Source: a virus
Direction: 5' to 3' (one strand)
IMG/VR virus record: IMGVR_UViG_3300028766_000004
Coordinates: 24,969-88,968 of that record
Length of the DNA: 64,000 nt
The translations under genes and the position numbers were made by a program. Positions 25,222 through 34,902 of the stretch are shown here, in pieces; position 1 is the stretch's first letter, and every line of letters starts with the position of its first letter. The notes under the pieces were generated by a model. It was not told the origin of the DNA. It saw nothing but the letters and a program-made list of their open reading frames with translations, and ran no database searches.

Positions 25222-26226
25222 TTAGTAAATTCCAAGTGGTTGTCCAGTTCCGCCAAGTGGGTTATTCCAGCACTGAATTTCATCTTGGTCGGTGATGCCA
25301 AAATTGCTTAGTGGTGCAGCATAATCGTTTCTTACACCGCCAGTCAGAGTTCCACCAGAAGCTGTTACTGTAACGCCGGTTCCAGTAGCAGTCAATGTCA
25401 GGTTGAATCCACCTGTTGACGTAAGAGTGATTACAGCGGAAGCGGCAACAGCCTTAACACCAACATTGGCAGTATTAATTGCAGCGGCTAACGATGCTGC
25501 AATACCGTTCAAGTTTGTATCACCAGCTTGAGTTGTGTAGCTGACGAGAACTCCGCCGATTGTTGCAGTCAACACGACGCCAGCGGCGAATGTTCCGCCG
25601 ACAGTCAGTGTTCCAGTAGCATTAGTAGCACCAGAGAAAGTTACAATCGAGTTAGTTACAGAAGTGATAAGGAACGTTGCACCTGTTCCGTGTCCACCAG
25701 TTGCAGGTACACCAGTAATACCCGGAAGTTGGGTAACTCCGTTAACGATGGATTGTCCAGTATATCCACCAGCATCAGTCGTCTTGTAGTTTGTACCGTT
25801 AGTGGTCTGTGTGAATGTTGCAATTGTGCCAGCCACACCATTAACAGTGGCGATAGAAGCCACAGTGACGGTTGCATTGTCGGTATTTGTATAGGCTGCA
25901 CCGTCGTAGTTCTTATCAAGTGCCGTTGGAGACTGATTCAGCGTCAGAACATCACCTATCTGATATCCACTTCCAGCGAAACCGAGAGCGACACCACCAG
26001 CAGATATCGGGCCGGTAGGACTGACCACGGTTAGATTGGAAATTGCTGATTCAACTGGAAGAACTGGGTTGGGCTGAGCACCAACTTTATTAGTAAGTCC
26101 AAATCCTTGAAACAGTCTTGCACCAGTCTTGTCAAATGCCTCACGAGCGAAATCCGTAAGCGTAGCGGTATCAGAGATGATAATCGACTGTCTCTTGATA
26201 CCCGGAATTGTTAAATAAAGCTGCAT
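25222..26226 (-). CDS. Head-region structural protein with shared beta domain
   Basis: 334 residues from the ATG at 26226 (GGAGG eight bases upstream). Rich in Thr, Gly, Ala and Val with repeated short strands; no charge clusters; so a beta-sandwich virion protein. Residues about 200-240 are encoded by DNA identical to the sheath insert (108 bp). The N-terminus MQLYLTIPGIKRQS differs from the rest. It has its own leader and terminator, which suggests high expression; a head decoration or secondary capsid protein is plausible. Confidence 0.7.
   Translation of the reverse strand: MQLYLTIPGIKRQSIIISDTATLTDFAREAFDKTGARLFQGFGLTNKVGAQPNPVLPVESAISNLTVVSPTGPISAGGVALGFAGSGYQIGDVLTLNQSPTALDKNYDGAAYTNTDNATVTVASIATVNGVAGTIATFTQTTNGTNYKTTDAGGYTGQSIVNGVTQLPGITGVPATGGHGTGATFLITSVTNSIVTFSGATNATGTLTVGGTFAAGVVLTATIGGVLVSYTTQAGDTNLNGIAASLAAAINTANVGVKAVAASAVITLTSTGGFNLTLTATGTGVTVTASGGTLTGGVRNDYAAPLSNFGITDQDEIQCWNNPLGGTGQPLGIY
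25513..25620 (-). repeat. 108-bp perfect repeat, copy in the head-region gene
   Basis: Identical at every base to 13039-13146 in the sheath gene, same strand and reading frame. In the protein it covers about residues 203-238. Flanks are unrelated at DNA level, though the protein domains remain alike on both sides. Confidence 0.97.
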
Positions 26227-26332
26227 ATTGAAATCCTCCAAATCTTGTGAGGGTGCATCTCAAAGGACGGTCGTGTATTACACGAACAATACCCCTCACT
26301 CGCATTATCACTTGTGATAGGTAGAAAGGCAA
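26227..26332 (-). promoter_or_regulatory. Structured leader of the 25.2-26.2 kb gene
   Basis: 106 bases before a strong RBS. It holds a palindrome TATCACTTGTGATA (26306-26319), a 7-bp outer stem (26247-26253 with 26293-26299, GTGAGGG) and an inner hairpin TCGTGT/ACACGA (26271-26285). This looks like a promoter/operator plus a stable 5' leader, but I cannot place -10 and -35 boxes with confidence. Confidence 0.4.
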
Positions 26333-26779
26333 CTAAATTGACTCGTCAGATGCTTCTAGAGCCTCTTTACCTGTTTTATGTTCATCATTAACATGTAGTT
26401 CAGCCCATGTTGGTTGTGGTGTCAAACTGTCTTTAATTTCCTTATAAAGTTGCTCATCTAGGCTATGAAAGGTAAACATATTTCTTGCTTCATCAGATTG
26501 AATAGGGCGAACTACATATATTGTTCCAGAATCAGACCGCAAAATTACACGTTTCTTGGCTTTTTCGATCATGAAATCATATAGGGTGAATGATCTGATT
26601 GGCTCATACGGGAGTTCTGAAGACGGCTTTAGAAGAACGTAATGCACATCTGACAGTTCCGGAACAACCACCATTACAGCGATTGCTCCGACTTCTTCTT
26701 GCGCATTGAAGAGTAGCTCAGCGCCAACTTCTGATTCAATCAATTGATCTAATGCTGTCTGCAATTTTTCTAAATTCAT
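26333..26779 (-). CDS. Unknown acidic protein, 148 aa
   Basis: 148 residues with an alpha/beta layout: MNLEKLQTALDQLIESEVGA, hydrophobic strand GAIAVMVVVPE, later KKRVILRSDSGTIYVVRP. Acidic C-terminus. Not recognised. It follows the giant 1345-residue gene and precedes the structured leader. Confidence 0.65.
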   Translation of the reverse strand: MNLEKLQTALDQLIESEVGAELLFNAQEEVGAIAVMVVVPELSDVHYVLLKPSSELPYEPIRSFTLYDFMIEKAKKRVILRSDSGTIYVVRPIQSDEARNMFTFHSLDEQLYKEIKDSLTPQPTWAELHVNDEHKTGKEALEASDESI

Positions 26780-26793
26780 CTACATAACCAGCC

Positions 26794-29700
26794 TTACACG
26801 CCTAAAAAGGTAGTGTGATTAAGCATGTGGGGTTTGTGTTTCTTTATTACTGCCTTAAGCTTCTTCTTGAAGGTTGATGTTCCCTTTGGTCCCAACAGCC
26901 ATTTGTAAAGACTAATACGGTTTTTAAAGTTCAACTCATGAACATGTGAACCATTCTTAACATAATCCATAGCACCTATACGGTTCTCAGTTTTAGTGTA
27001 TCCGCTATATCCACTGCCTGCTTCAAACGTCGCACCGTAATTGTCATTGGAATAGGCTAGGGTGTCGGTACGAGCTAGCAGCTCGGGGCGGAATATAAAC
27101 CCATTAGAACCTTTGCTGCTATCGTTTTCTAATTCTTGTCCTTTTGGAACACATTTACTACCGTTCTGCAGATTATTAAATACGTATGCTGCACCACCGC
27201 TAGATTGATCTGTGGTGGAACTCATACCATCAACCTTGAATCCCATCTGGTGCCTAGCCTCAGTGGATAGCATACCCAAATTAACCATGTTTGTTACAGC
27301 ATCAATATCAGAATCATTACTACCAGTAATACCGTGCGACGTTATTGGAACTGTATCCGACTCTTGGAGATGGTCAAGAACCCAAGGATTCAAGAAATAA
27401 TGATATCCAGTGTTATCATCCCACTGCGGCATTGGGTTGTAATTCTTCAATTCATCTGGAGACTTTCCGTATACCTCTGTAGCTAGTTCTTTTAGCGCCT
27501 TTATTTTGTCGGGGCCATTCTCCATAGCTGTTACTTTTTTCCATTTTTTTGCATTAGAGACGTCTCCCTTATTATGAAAAATGGAGCGAGTGAGGTACAA
27601 ACACTCAATATCATCATGATTGGATAAGCGGTGATCTAATCCCATATCCTTAAGGGTATGACGGAGTTGATGCATAGATTCGAGATTACCATCCCACTTG
27701 TGCATGTCAATCATCAAAGAACCCTGTTGGCTTCTATAGTTGTTCTGCCCGTGCAGCTGTGTTGAATAATGTGGGTAGTAACGAACCTCAATGTTCCCCG
27801 GCAAACTCTTGCTAAACATTGTTCCGTAGTTTGCTTGTTCTTTGTATGTGGCCTTCTTCTCGCCTTTCGTCCTAATTAAACCACCCGTAGCAGGGTCGTA
27901 TTCAAACTTCGGGAACGAAGCCCAAGGCTTATTGGTTTTGGATACACTGGTAGACTTAACATCATATCCGTCTTTTCCTGCCCACTTGCCGTACATCTTA
28001 GAAGCAGTTTTACCGCCGGTCTTTACTGCTTGCATTACATGTGTTGCAATCTGGTGATAATGGTTGGCAACGTCTAGAGAAAGAGCGATAGGGTTATTGA
28101 AGTTGTCTTTATTGATGTTGGTCGACTGAAACTTCATAGCCAAATCACCAATATCAAGCAACGGTTCATTCGGGTCGAACTTATCGAGCCCTTGGAACAT
28201 TTTGGCGAATTCGTTCATCTTGGTTTCGTTTGGATTCCCATCTGGGTTCTTTCCACCGTTCTTACAGTGATTATTAACTGTTTTGGCTGCAGAAATTACA
28301 ATATCGCCAGCTGTGTCTTTAGGCAACGGTCCAAGCTGGTGTATGTATTCAACTTGTTGGTCTACGACCGTGTCGAACCAACCCAATATTTTCGCTTCCG
28401 AACCTGCGAGAACCTTACCAGATGCTGTTAATCCCTTATTACCGTCTTTCCAATCATAGGTAGTGAACAACATGTTCATATCTTCAATGTCGCCGCCGCC
28501 GAGCATGATCGCCTTACCACTTGCCTTTGCATCTACAACATGGGCATGGAATGTAGCATCGATATTCTGGAATGCATCCGGTTGGTGTGTTTCGGATGCC
28601 GGAAGTTCTTCTTGTTCTGCTTGGCTATAAGAACCGTGTTTGGCATCGTATTCAGTGGCAATACCAGCCGATGCATATAGCTTTTTGAAATCCTTGAGCA
28701 GGTCTTCTTTACGCTGAACACCGAGGTTAACAAAATCATGCTGTTTGTTACCCCAAGCTGCAGAATGAGCTGCGTACGGGAATAACATCTTAGTCCATGC
28801 CAACGGAGTAAGATTCTTCATGTTATGTTCGATGAAGTTCTGGACAGGTGCCCAATCCAGCTTGATATCACCAGCTTTAGCAGCTTCTAACATCAGGTTG
28901 TAAATCTGAGCTAACTTTTTATGATTAACGTTTGGGTCGTACGTTAAATCAAGCTTATCTTGTTTGTAAAACTTGAAAGCTTGTCCCTTATCAACACCAA
29001 TAATTTTGCCATCGTTCAAAACAACAAACTGCTCTTGGTGAGCATCGTTGTTTCCGAGGAGCCAATCCACTACATGTTCTTGTTGAAAGCGTTCAATAAT
29101 TTCTTTCGGTACACTTGCCCAACCCTTCTTGATAAGGTGTCCAATATCTTTATGCTTAACATTTGGCATAACGCGCTGTACAGAACCTACAGCGTTACTA
29201 CCAGCATAATGACCACCTGAGCCGGATGGAATTTTAACAGTAATCGGTTTCGAACCAAATTCGGCTGTGGGGAGGCCTGTAGCTTGAGCAACTTTACAAG
29301 CGATGATATCAGCCCATGCACGTTGAGGTTCTTCAGCCAGATACGGCTTGAACAGGTATTGATGACCATCGCCCGGGTCGAGAATGTATTTTGTATGAAT
29401 ACCGCCAAACCCAAAATTATCGGCAGTTCCCATAACCTTGAATTTTTTGGGGTCGGAGAACAGGTTGGCAATGTCGTCTTCATCGATAGATTCAGGCGCT
29501 GGCGTCGGTGTTTTCTTTGCTTCAGGATTAATCTTGTCTTCAGGGATTGTAAATGATGGTCCAGTTTTCTTTGGCGCAGCTGGCTTATCCTTCGGTGGTG
29601 GAGGAACCATTTGCGCTGCTGGCGCTGGAACGGCAGGTTGCGGGTACTTAAAAATCTGGTCGGTTGTATCGTGAATAACAGAACCGTGAACATTGGCAAC

Positions 29701-30831
29701 TTCTGTATAGTTAAGATCAGCTCCCCATACATTCTTCTGTGGTTTAGGTACAGAAGGTGTAGAACCAGTTTCCTTCTTAATCTCAGCCATCAAGCTGTCT
29801 AATTCATCTTCATCGATTTTTTCATCAGTGGTTTGAAGTGGGAAGCTATTTTTATACCATGCTTCCGGCATGATGAATGGTTCTTTCTTCGACTTCTTTT
29901 TGTGGTACTTGGGGAACGGAACATCCGGTGCTCCCTGTTCCTTCAATGTTTTCAAATCATTAAGAAGGTTTTGCATCGCCTTATAATGAGTTCCATCACT
30001 ATATCCACTAGCGCTAACCTGTTCCACAAGCAACTTGAACGGTACGACAGCTATGGGGTTTAGGCTTTCTAATAGCGCTTTCTGTTCCTTAGTCATATCC
30101 GACTTATTCTTCGGATAAGTACCATCTGCATTAACGAACTGATCTTTATTGTTCTGAAATGCAAATATTTCACTCGTACGCTGCAATTTGAACCACAAGT
30201 GTTGAAGATCGTAAAACTGTCCCAGCTGCACGTCGTTCAAATGCTTGTAGTGTACTGGCTGGCCTTTTTCGTCTGTGTTGTGATCTTCTTTCTCGTCTTG
30301 ACGATTCTCTGCATCACCCTTGCGAATGTGCATCAAACTCTTGGGTTTGTAAGACTCTACTTTTCCGTTCTGTAGCTGCACGTTAATGAGTAGTCCGGCG
30401 TGACTAACGTCGTCTCGAATACCAACAACAACTCCAACTAGGAATTGTTGATCGTGCATATGGGAATAACGAACAAAAACTTGGTCGCCGTATTGATACG
30501 ATGTGTAGTGTTCGTTAACACTAGATAATGGCTGGCCGGGTTTCATAACCTTCGGATGGATGCCAAGATGTCCAGTCGAAGCCGGTGTTAATCCGTTTTC
30601 TTTGTAATACTGTTCCGTCAATTCTTCAGGCTTCTTGGTCACCTTGTTGTGGTACGAATCAACGTGAACCATTTTGCCATTCACAATTTTGTAATACGAA
30701 TGAACGAAAGCCTTTTTCATCGGAAGGACGACGAAAGCCGCCTGCCCCAGAGGTGTATCGTGCAGGGTCGCTTTATCCATTTCCTTAATCTCGTTTGGAC
30801 TGTAAATGTCGAATTGGTTGGATTTTATCAT
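26794..30831 (-). CDS. Giant head-region protein with HipA/PI-kinase-like core
   Basis: 1345 residues. About 112-170 looks like an SH3-like barrel (YGDQVFVRY ... GVVVGIRDD ... LQNGKVESYKP). A Pro/Ala linker (about 398-445) leads to a kinase-like core at 465-650: K495 in YLFKPYL, the catalytic loop LLGNNDAHQEQFVV (D596, H598) and VDKGQAF with D614, as in HipA and phosphatidylinositol-kinase folds. The usual Asn after the loop is Gln601, so activity is uncertain. The C-terminal 130 residues (FRPELLARTDTLAYSNDNYG ... HELNFKNRISLYKWL) might be an ADP-ribosyltransferase-like fold; this is a weak guess. Place among head genes suggests a virion or ejected protein. Confidence 0.7.
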   Translation of the reverse strand: MIKSNQFDIYSPNEIKEMDKATLHDTPLGQAAFVVLPMKKAFVHSYYKIVNGKMVHVDSYHNKVTKKPEELTEQYYKENGLTPASTGHLGIHPKVMKPGQPLSSVNEHYTSYQYGDQVFVRYSHMHDQQFLVGVVVGIRDDVSHAGLLINVQLQNGKVESYKPKSLMHIRKGDAENRQDEKEDHNTDEKGQPVHYKHLNDVQLGQFYDLQHLWFKLQRTSEIFAFQNNKDQFVNADGTYPKNKSDMTKEQKALLESLNPIAVVPFKLLVEQVSASGYSDGTHYKAMQNLLNDLKTLKEQGAPDVPFPKYHKKKSKKEPFIMPEAWYKNSFPLQTTDEKIDEDELDSLMAEIKKETGSTPSVPKPQKNVWGADLNYTEVANVHGSVIHDTTDQIFKYPQPAVPAPAAQMVPPPPKDKPAAPKKTGPSFTIPEDKINPEAKKTPTPAPESIDEDDIANLFSDPKKFKVMGTADNFGFGGIHTKYILDPGDGHQYLFKPYLAEEPQRAWADIIACKVAQATGLPTAEFGSKPITVKIPSGSGGHYAGSNAVGSVQRVMPNVKHKDIGHLIKKGWASVPKEIIERFQQEHVVDWLLGNNDAHQEQFVVLNDGKIIGVDKGQAFKFYKQDKLDLTYDPNVNHKKLAQIYNLMLEAAKAGDIKLDWAPVQNFIEHNMKNLTPLAWTKMLFPYAAHSAAWGNKQHDFVNLGVQRKEDLLKDFKKLYASAGIATEYDAKHGSYSQAEQEELPASETHQPDAFQNIDATFHAHVVDAKASGKAIMLGGGDIEDMNMLFTTYDWKDGNKGLTASGKVLAGSEAKILGWFDTVVDQQVEYIHQLGPLPKDTAGDIVISAAKTVNNHCKNGGKNPDGNPNETKMNEFAKMFQGLDKFDPNEPLLDIGDLAMKFQSTNINKDNFNNPIALSLDVANHYHQIATHVMQAVKTGGKTASKMYGKWAGKDGYDVKSTSVSKTNKPWASFPKFEYDPATGGLIRTKGEKKATYKEQANYGTMFSKSLPGNIEVRYYPHYSTQLHGQNNYRSQQGSLMIDMHKWDGNLESMHQLRHTLKDMGLDHRLSNHDDIECLYLTRSIFHNKGDVSNAKKWKKVTAMENGPDKIKALKELATEVYGKSPDELKNYNPMPQWDDNTGYHYFLNPWVLDHLQESDTVPITSHGITGSNDSDIDAVTNMVNLGMLSTEARHQMGFKVDGMSSTTDQSSGGAAYVFNNLQNGSKCVPKGQELENDSSKGSNGFIFRPELLARTDTLAYSNDNYGATFEAGSGYSGYTKTENRIGAMDYVKNGSHVHELNFKNRISLYKWLLGPKGTSTFKKKLKAVIKKHKPHMLNHTTFLGV

Positions 30832-30837
30832 TAGACA

Positions 30838-31254
30838 TTACGAGGTGCGTGGAACTGCACCCACCCTCTCGTTGGCTTTAAGCCATAATTGTTCGTATAG
30901 TGTGTTTACAAGGTGTGGTTGGCAATCATCCTTGTATTCTATTTTTCCATCCTTCACATCCAAATGATGGTCGTTCTTTGCCAGTTTCTCGAATTCCCGT
31001 TTAAAGGCTTCAGGATTGTTTTTTTCTCCGTCTTCGCCATGGCTTACATCCAGTTTGTTCAAGAGCATATGATGATTAACGGCGTTAACGGCAGACCGCA
31101 AAAACGACATGTATTTATCGCCTTTCTTGCCTTTATAATTATCTTGGATGTGTTGGGTTAGCAAGGTGTGAAATTTTAACGGATGCTCGTGTTGATAATC
31201 GGGGGTAAACCCTTTTATACCAACTAACCCTGCAATATGTATACCATGTATCAT
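30838..31254 (-). CDS. Unknown protein, 138 aa
   Basis: 138 residues between two giant genes, with spacings of a few bases on each side. His- and Lys-rich helical sequence (HEHPLKFHTLLTQHIQDNYK; KNDHHLDVKDGKIEYKDD). No family recognised. Translation is probably coupled to both neighbours. Confidence 0.65.
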   Translation of the reverse strand: MIHGIHIAGLVGIKGFTPDYQHEHPLKFHTLLTQHIQDNYKGKKGDKYMSFLRSAVNAVNHHMLLNKLDVSHGEDGEKNNPEAFKREFEKLAKNDHHLDVKDGKIEYKDDCQPHLVNTLYEQLWLKANERVGAVPRTS

Positions 31255-31258
31255 ATAT

Positions 31259-34200
31259 TTACCCCTTAAATATAAACTTCACACCTTCATTTTTTTTGTC
31301 TATAAACACAAACGATTTATATCCCATATCATCTTCTTGCTCTTTTTCAAGTTTAGCAATTTGTTCAGCTGGAGTTAATTCTTTAGGATCGGTTTCCTCA
31401 GGATTCGATTCTTCGTCGAATATGAGCGGCTCTGGTTCTTCAACTCCAACTGCTTTTTGTTTTTCATGATACCATTGTTTAACTTTTTTCCGCCATGCTT
31501 GTTTGGCCGCTTCTTCTGTCTCTATATCACCGCCAATATGGCTATTCCAATCAATAGAATCTGGAGGTGTGTGATAAAAAAGACCGTGCATAAAATCAAT
31601 CTTTCTTTCACCCTTACGTCTTAATGTACCCGGCCCGGCCAAACTTCCACCTCCACCGTAATGTCTATTCGAGTCGGCAATGAAGTCGAACATTTTTCTA
31701 TCTTCATGAGATACATATGGATTGTCGTCAACAAGTGCATCTCCAAGTGCTTTCAGCGGATCGAAACCATCTGCTTCTCCAAGAACCTTCTTTGCGTTTT
31801 GGTCAAGCGTCTCTTCATCTACGTCGTTTTTTTTGTTAATTTTTGGCTTCTTTCTACGGATCAAAGAATTAAGTTCTTCAAATTCCTCTTCTCTAGATAG
31901 CACATCTTCACGAGTCTGAGGATTTACGTGATATTTGCTGAATTGAAGAGCGGTTATAACAACTTTATTCGCATTCATTCGTGCAACATTTTTGCTCGCC
32001 TCTTCCTCTGTTGCGCCGTTTTTCATTTCTTCTTTAATCTGTTCTTGCGACGGTTCAACCAAACCTACAATAAATTTCCATTTACGCTGTGCAGTATCTC
32101 CTTTAGCTCCAGTTTTTGCAGCGTGTAACCACTTAGGTATATCATCGTGATTGGCTCCGTTTTTCTTCGAAAATTGTTTTATAAGTTCTTCTAAACGGTT
32201 TGTAAAATCGCCATCTTCTACGTATTTAATCATCCTATCGTTGGCTACATGGACTAATCCATTGGGATTCCCGTCTGAACCAAACAACGTAGAGAACGAT
32301 CCTTTTTGAACAAGCTTTTGCATTGCTGCGGCGTTAGGTGGTTGGTAGTCTTGATGATTCTTATTATATATTCCATCCAACACCTGGTCTTCTTTCCAAT
32401 GATCCCCAATGTCTTGATCTTTTTCTTGTAGACCATCATCGAAACTTAACGCTTCTTCACCAGATTCTGGTGTTTCATCCTCAAGACTATTTTGTGTTTC
32501 ATCACTATTTTCATATTCATCATCTTTATTGTAATCTTTAGACTGCTGTAAATCTGATACATCTAAATTTTCACCGTCATCTGTCTTGTGATCGGTGCTA
32601 ACCGTTTTGATTCCTTTTTGTTGAGCAGCTAATTCTGCGAGTTTTTCTTCTTTTTTTGATATTTCGTCTTTTAATTCCTTATATTTGCCAATCCCAGGAA
32701 GTCCACTCTCAAGCTTTTTCAATTTGTCTTGAATCTGCTTAACATTATCCAAAGATGGGTTAAGTTCTGCCTCTATTGCATCTTTTTGGTCGAAAAGGTC
32801 ATCCAACTTCAAGTCGAGCTTTGGGTCTGCCAGTTCTTGCATGGATTTTATATCTTTAGACATCTTGTATGTTTTAATTTTCAATTCTGTCAGAACATCG
32901 TTATACTTCTCCGGAAGCACTAACGATGTAATGCGCTTTTCAGCAAGATTTAAATTATGTTCCGTTTCGTCTTGGTCTTGGTCTTCGATTCCATCTACAG
33001 CTACCGTTAGTCTTTGGAGGATGTATCTAATTACATCTTTCTGACTTTTTGTAAGGTCTGTTGCTTTATCTAGCGTTTCAACTATATCGTAAACATCGCT
33101 TCCATTTTGCTGAGCGTTAGCCTTATGTTTCTGAATTTCTCCATCAATGTCTTCAGGTGTGAGACGAGAGATGTCGTGTTTCAACGCTTCAAACTTCGAC
33201 CCAAGTTCATCCGCCTTCTTCGTATGTCCTAATAATTCTCCATGCGCAACATCGTATTGATCGTACGGATTCTGAGAAATCTCCTTTAATTTACCCATAT
33301 TTACTAGTTGTTCTCTAAGTCCAATCATGGTTGGAGCTTCAGCTATCTTATTACCACTGTGATCAGAAATAGAATAAGTATAGCCACCATTCTGGTTTTG
33401 AACAAGCTGGTTAAAGACTGCTCCAATTCCAGTAGCAACGTCCTTCATATTCTGCATCGTTGTTACGTTATTTAGGTCTGGAACCTCATAAACACCTTCC
33501 TTCTGTACACCGGCTTGTTTCAGACCACCCACGCTCTCAATTTTATCCCTGAGGTCTTTCATTGTTGGAGCTTCAGCTATTTTATTACCACTGTGATCGG
33601 AAATAGAATAAGTGTAGCTACCGTCCTGGTTTTTAATCGGATCGTCGAGCACACCTCCAATTCCAACAGCCAATTTGTGAACATCAAGCTCCTCTTTTGC
33701 ACTCTTGACTGATCTTGCTTTCACAGATTGCTTTTCATATTCTTTATGGCCTGTTAGCTCACCAAACTTCCTTTTTTCCAGCAAAACACGATTAGCCCAA
33801 GTATCAATCATCTGAAAGTCTGGTATCACACTTTCACGAGTATTCCAATCATATCCCTTGTGATATTCATGCGTATATGGAGTACTTTCTAGTTTCCCTT
33901 CTTCTTTGGCTTTTTCACCCTTCTCATTGAGTTGCAGACTTGGACCCATCTCTTGAATAATTTTTTCGACAACTTCCGGAATTTCGTGCTCTAATGTAAA
34001 TCCAGAACCTTCTGTATTCATGAGTTTTTTTATTGCGGGGAGTTGTTTCACTCTTGCAAATACAATTTTGTTCAAATCTCTTCTAAGGACTTTATTTTCC
34101 TTTTCGTTGAAGTGTTTGAATGGGTTGGCTGATTCAGACACATGCTCTTCTTTTTCGTGATCAGGAAGTTTATGAAAATGGTGATGTTCTAAATATCTTT

Positions 34201-34633
34201 GCTTATGTACTCTTGGAAGCAGGTCTTTGAGTCCCATGTGTGCCTCATCCTTTTCAGAAGGCTCAGGAACAGGAGCTGATTCAATCTTCGGTGGTACTGA
34301 ATGGTCCCAATCCGCAGGGACTTTTTGCCTGTTAGGTGCGTACTTCGAAAATAATTTAGGAGCCTTTACTTTCTTTTTAGCCGGTGTATTGACTGTGAAT
34401 TTTTCCGGTGTGAATCCGTACTGTTCTTGTGGCCCACCATCTGGTGGCGATGATTGAGCTAAAGTATGTGGAACTGTAAGAATCTCTTTAGGAGCTACGG
34501 GAATCTCTTTAGGAGTTGTGGATGACGAATTATAAGGATGAGATGATTCCAAATCTGATTTTTTGACACTTTTAGTGTTTCTAAGAAAGTTATAATGGAT
34601 TTCGTCCAACGTCATCACTTCAAATTTTGACAT
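31259..34633 (-). CDS. Giant charged protein with internal duplication
   Basis: 1124 residues from ATG 34633 (RBS GGGGAAG; the GTG at 34645 lies inside that RBS). Very rich in Lys, Glu and Asp with long coiled-coil stretches (about 500-720). A module of about 75 residues occurs twice near 330-450: each copy has GIG.V, then YTYSISDHSGNKIAEAPTM and a following R-rich helix. No enzyme motif is visible. Together with the 1345- and 1271-residue proteins it forms a set of giant proteins between portal and protease; internal head or ejected proteins are possible. Confidence 0.65.
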   Translation of the reverse strand: MSKFEVMTLDEIHYNFLRNTKSVKKSDLESSHPYNSSSTTPKEIPVAPKEILTVPHTLAQSSPPDGGPQEQYGFTPEKFTVNTPAKKKVKAPKLFSKYAPNRQKVPADWDHSVPPKIESAPVPEPSEKDEAHMGLKDLLPRVHKQRYLEHHHFHKLPDHEKEEHVSESANPFKHFNEKENKVLRRDLNKIVFARVKQLPAIKKLMNTEGSGFTLEHEIPEVVEKIIQEMGPSLQLNEKGEKAKEEGKLESTPYTHEYHKGYDWNTRESVIPDFQMIDTWANRVLLEKRKFGELTGHKEYEKQSVKARSVKSAKEELDVHKLAVGIGGVLDDPIKNQDGSYTYSISDHSGNKIAEAPTMKDLRDKIESVGGLKQAGVQKEGVYEVPDLNNVTTMQNMKDVATGIGAVFNQLVQNQNGGYTYSISDHSGNKIAEAPTMIGLREQLVNMGKLKEISQNPYDQYDVAHGELLGHTKKADELGSKFEALKHDISRLTPEDIDGEIQKHKANAQQNGSDVYDIVETLDKATDLTKSQKDVIRYILQRLTVAVDGIEDQDQDETEHNLNLAEKRITSLVLPEKYNDVLTELKIKTYKMSKDIKSMQELADPKLDLKLDDLFDQKDAIEAELNPSLDNVKQIQDKLKKLESGLPGIGKYKELKDEISKKEEKLAELAAQQKGIKTVSTDHKTDDGENLDVSDLQQSKDYNKDDEYENSDETQNSLEDETPESGEEALSFDDGLQEKDQDIGDHWKEDQVLDGIYNKNHQDYQPPNAAAMQKLVQKGSFSTLFGSDGNPNGLVHVANDRMIKYVEDGDFTNRLEELIKQFSKKNGANHDDIPKWLHAAKTGAKGDTAQRKWKFIVGLVEPSQEQIKEEMKNGATEEEASKNVARMNANKVVITALQFSKYHVNPQTREDVLSREEEFEELNSLIRRKKPKINKKNDVDEETLDQNAKKVLGEADGFDPLKALGDALVDDNPYVSHEDRKMFDFIADSNRHYGGGGSLAGPGTLRRKGERKIDFMHGLFYHTPPDSIDWNSHIGGDIETEEAAKQAWRKKVKQWYHEKQKAVGVEEPEPLIFDEESNPEETDPKELTPAEQIAKLEKEQEDDMGYKSFVFIDKKNEGVKFIFKG
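33331..33625 (-). repeat. Internal tandem module in the 1124-aa protein
   Basis: Two DNA segments starting at 33331 and 33565 share about 55 bases with only a few differences (starting TTGGAGCTTCAGCTAT on the plus strand). They encode the SDHSGNKIAEAPTM units. Spacing is 234 bases, or 78 codons. Confidence 0.85.
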
Positions 34634-34725
34634 TTTCTTCCCCACAATCCGTCAATCGAACAGAACACAGCCCAACCTATATTTAAATCTATTTTTAGCT
34701 ATATGTCTAGGAATATACAGACGGA

Positions 34726-34902
34726 TTACTTTCTAATAGACACACGATATTCATGTCCAAATTTGGACATATCAGTCGCCTGTTGTCTACATATCGGAGA
34801 ACAAAACCTCTCATCCTTATTCATCTCTCTTTTTTTACCACATATATTGCATGTCCTAACTACTAATTTCTTTTCATACAAGTTCTTTATCTTCACACTC
34901 AT
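34726..34902 (-). CDS. Small zinc-finger protein, 58 aa
   Basis: ATG at 34902 overlaps the portal stop (ATGA). The protein has C18-x2-C21 and C34-x3-C38 (CNIC ... CSPIC), basic flanks and a C-terminal KFGHEYRVSIRK. Zinc-finger proteins of this size often bind DNA or RNA. Role unknown. Confidence 0.7.
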   Translation of the reverse strand: MSVKIKNLYEKKLVVRTCNICGKKREMNKDERFCSPICRQQATDMSKFGHEYRVSIRK

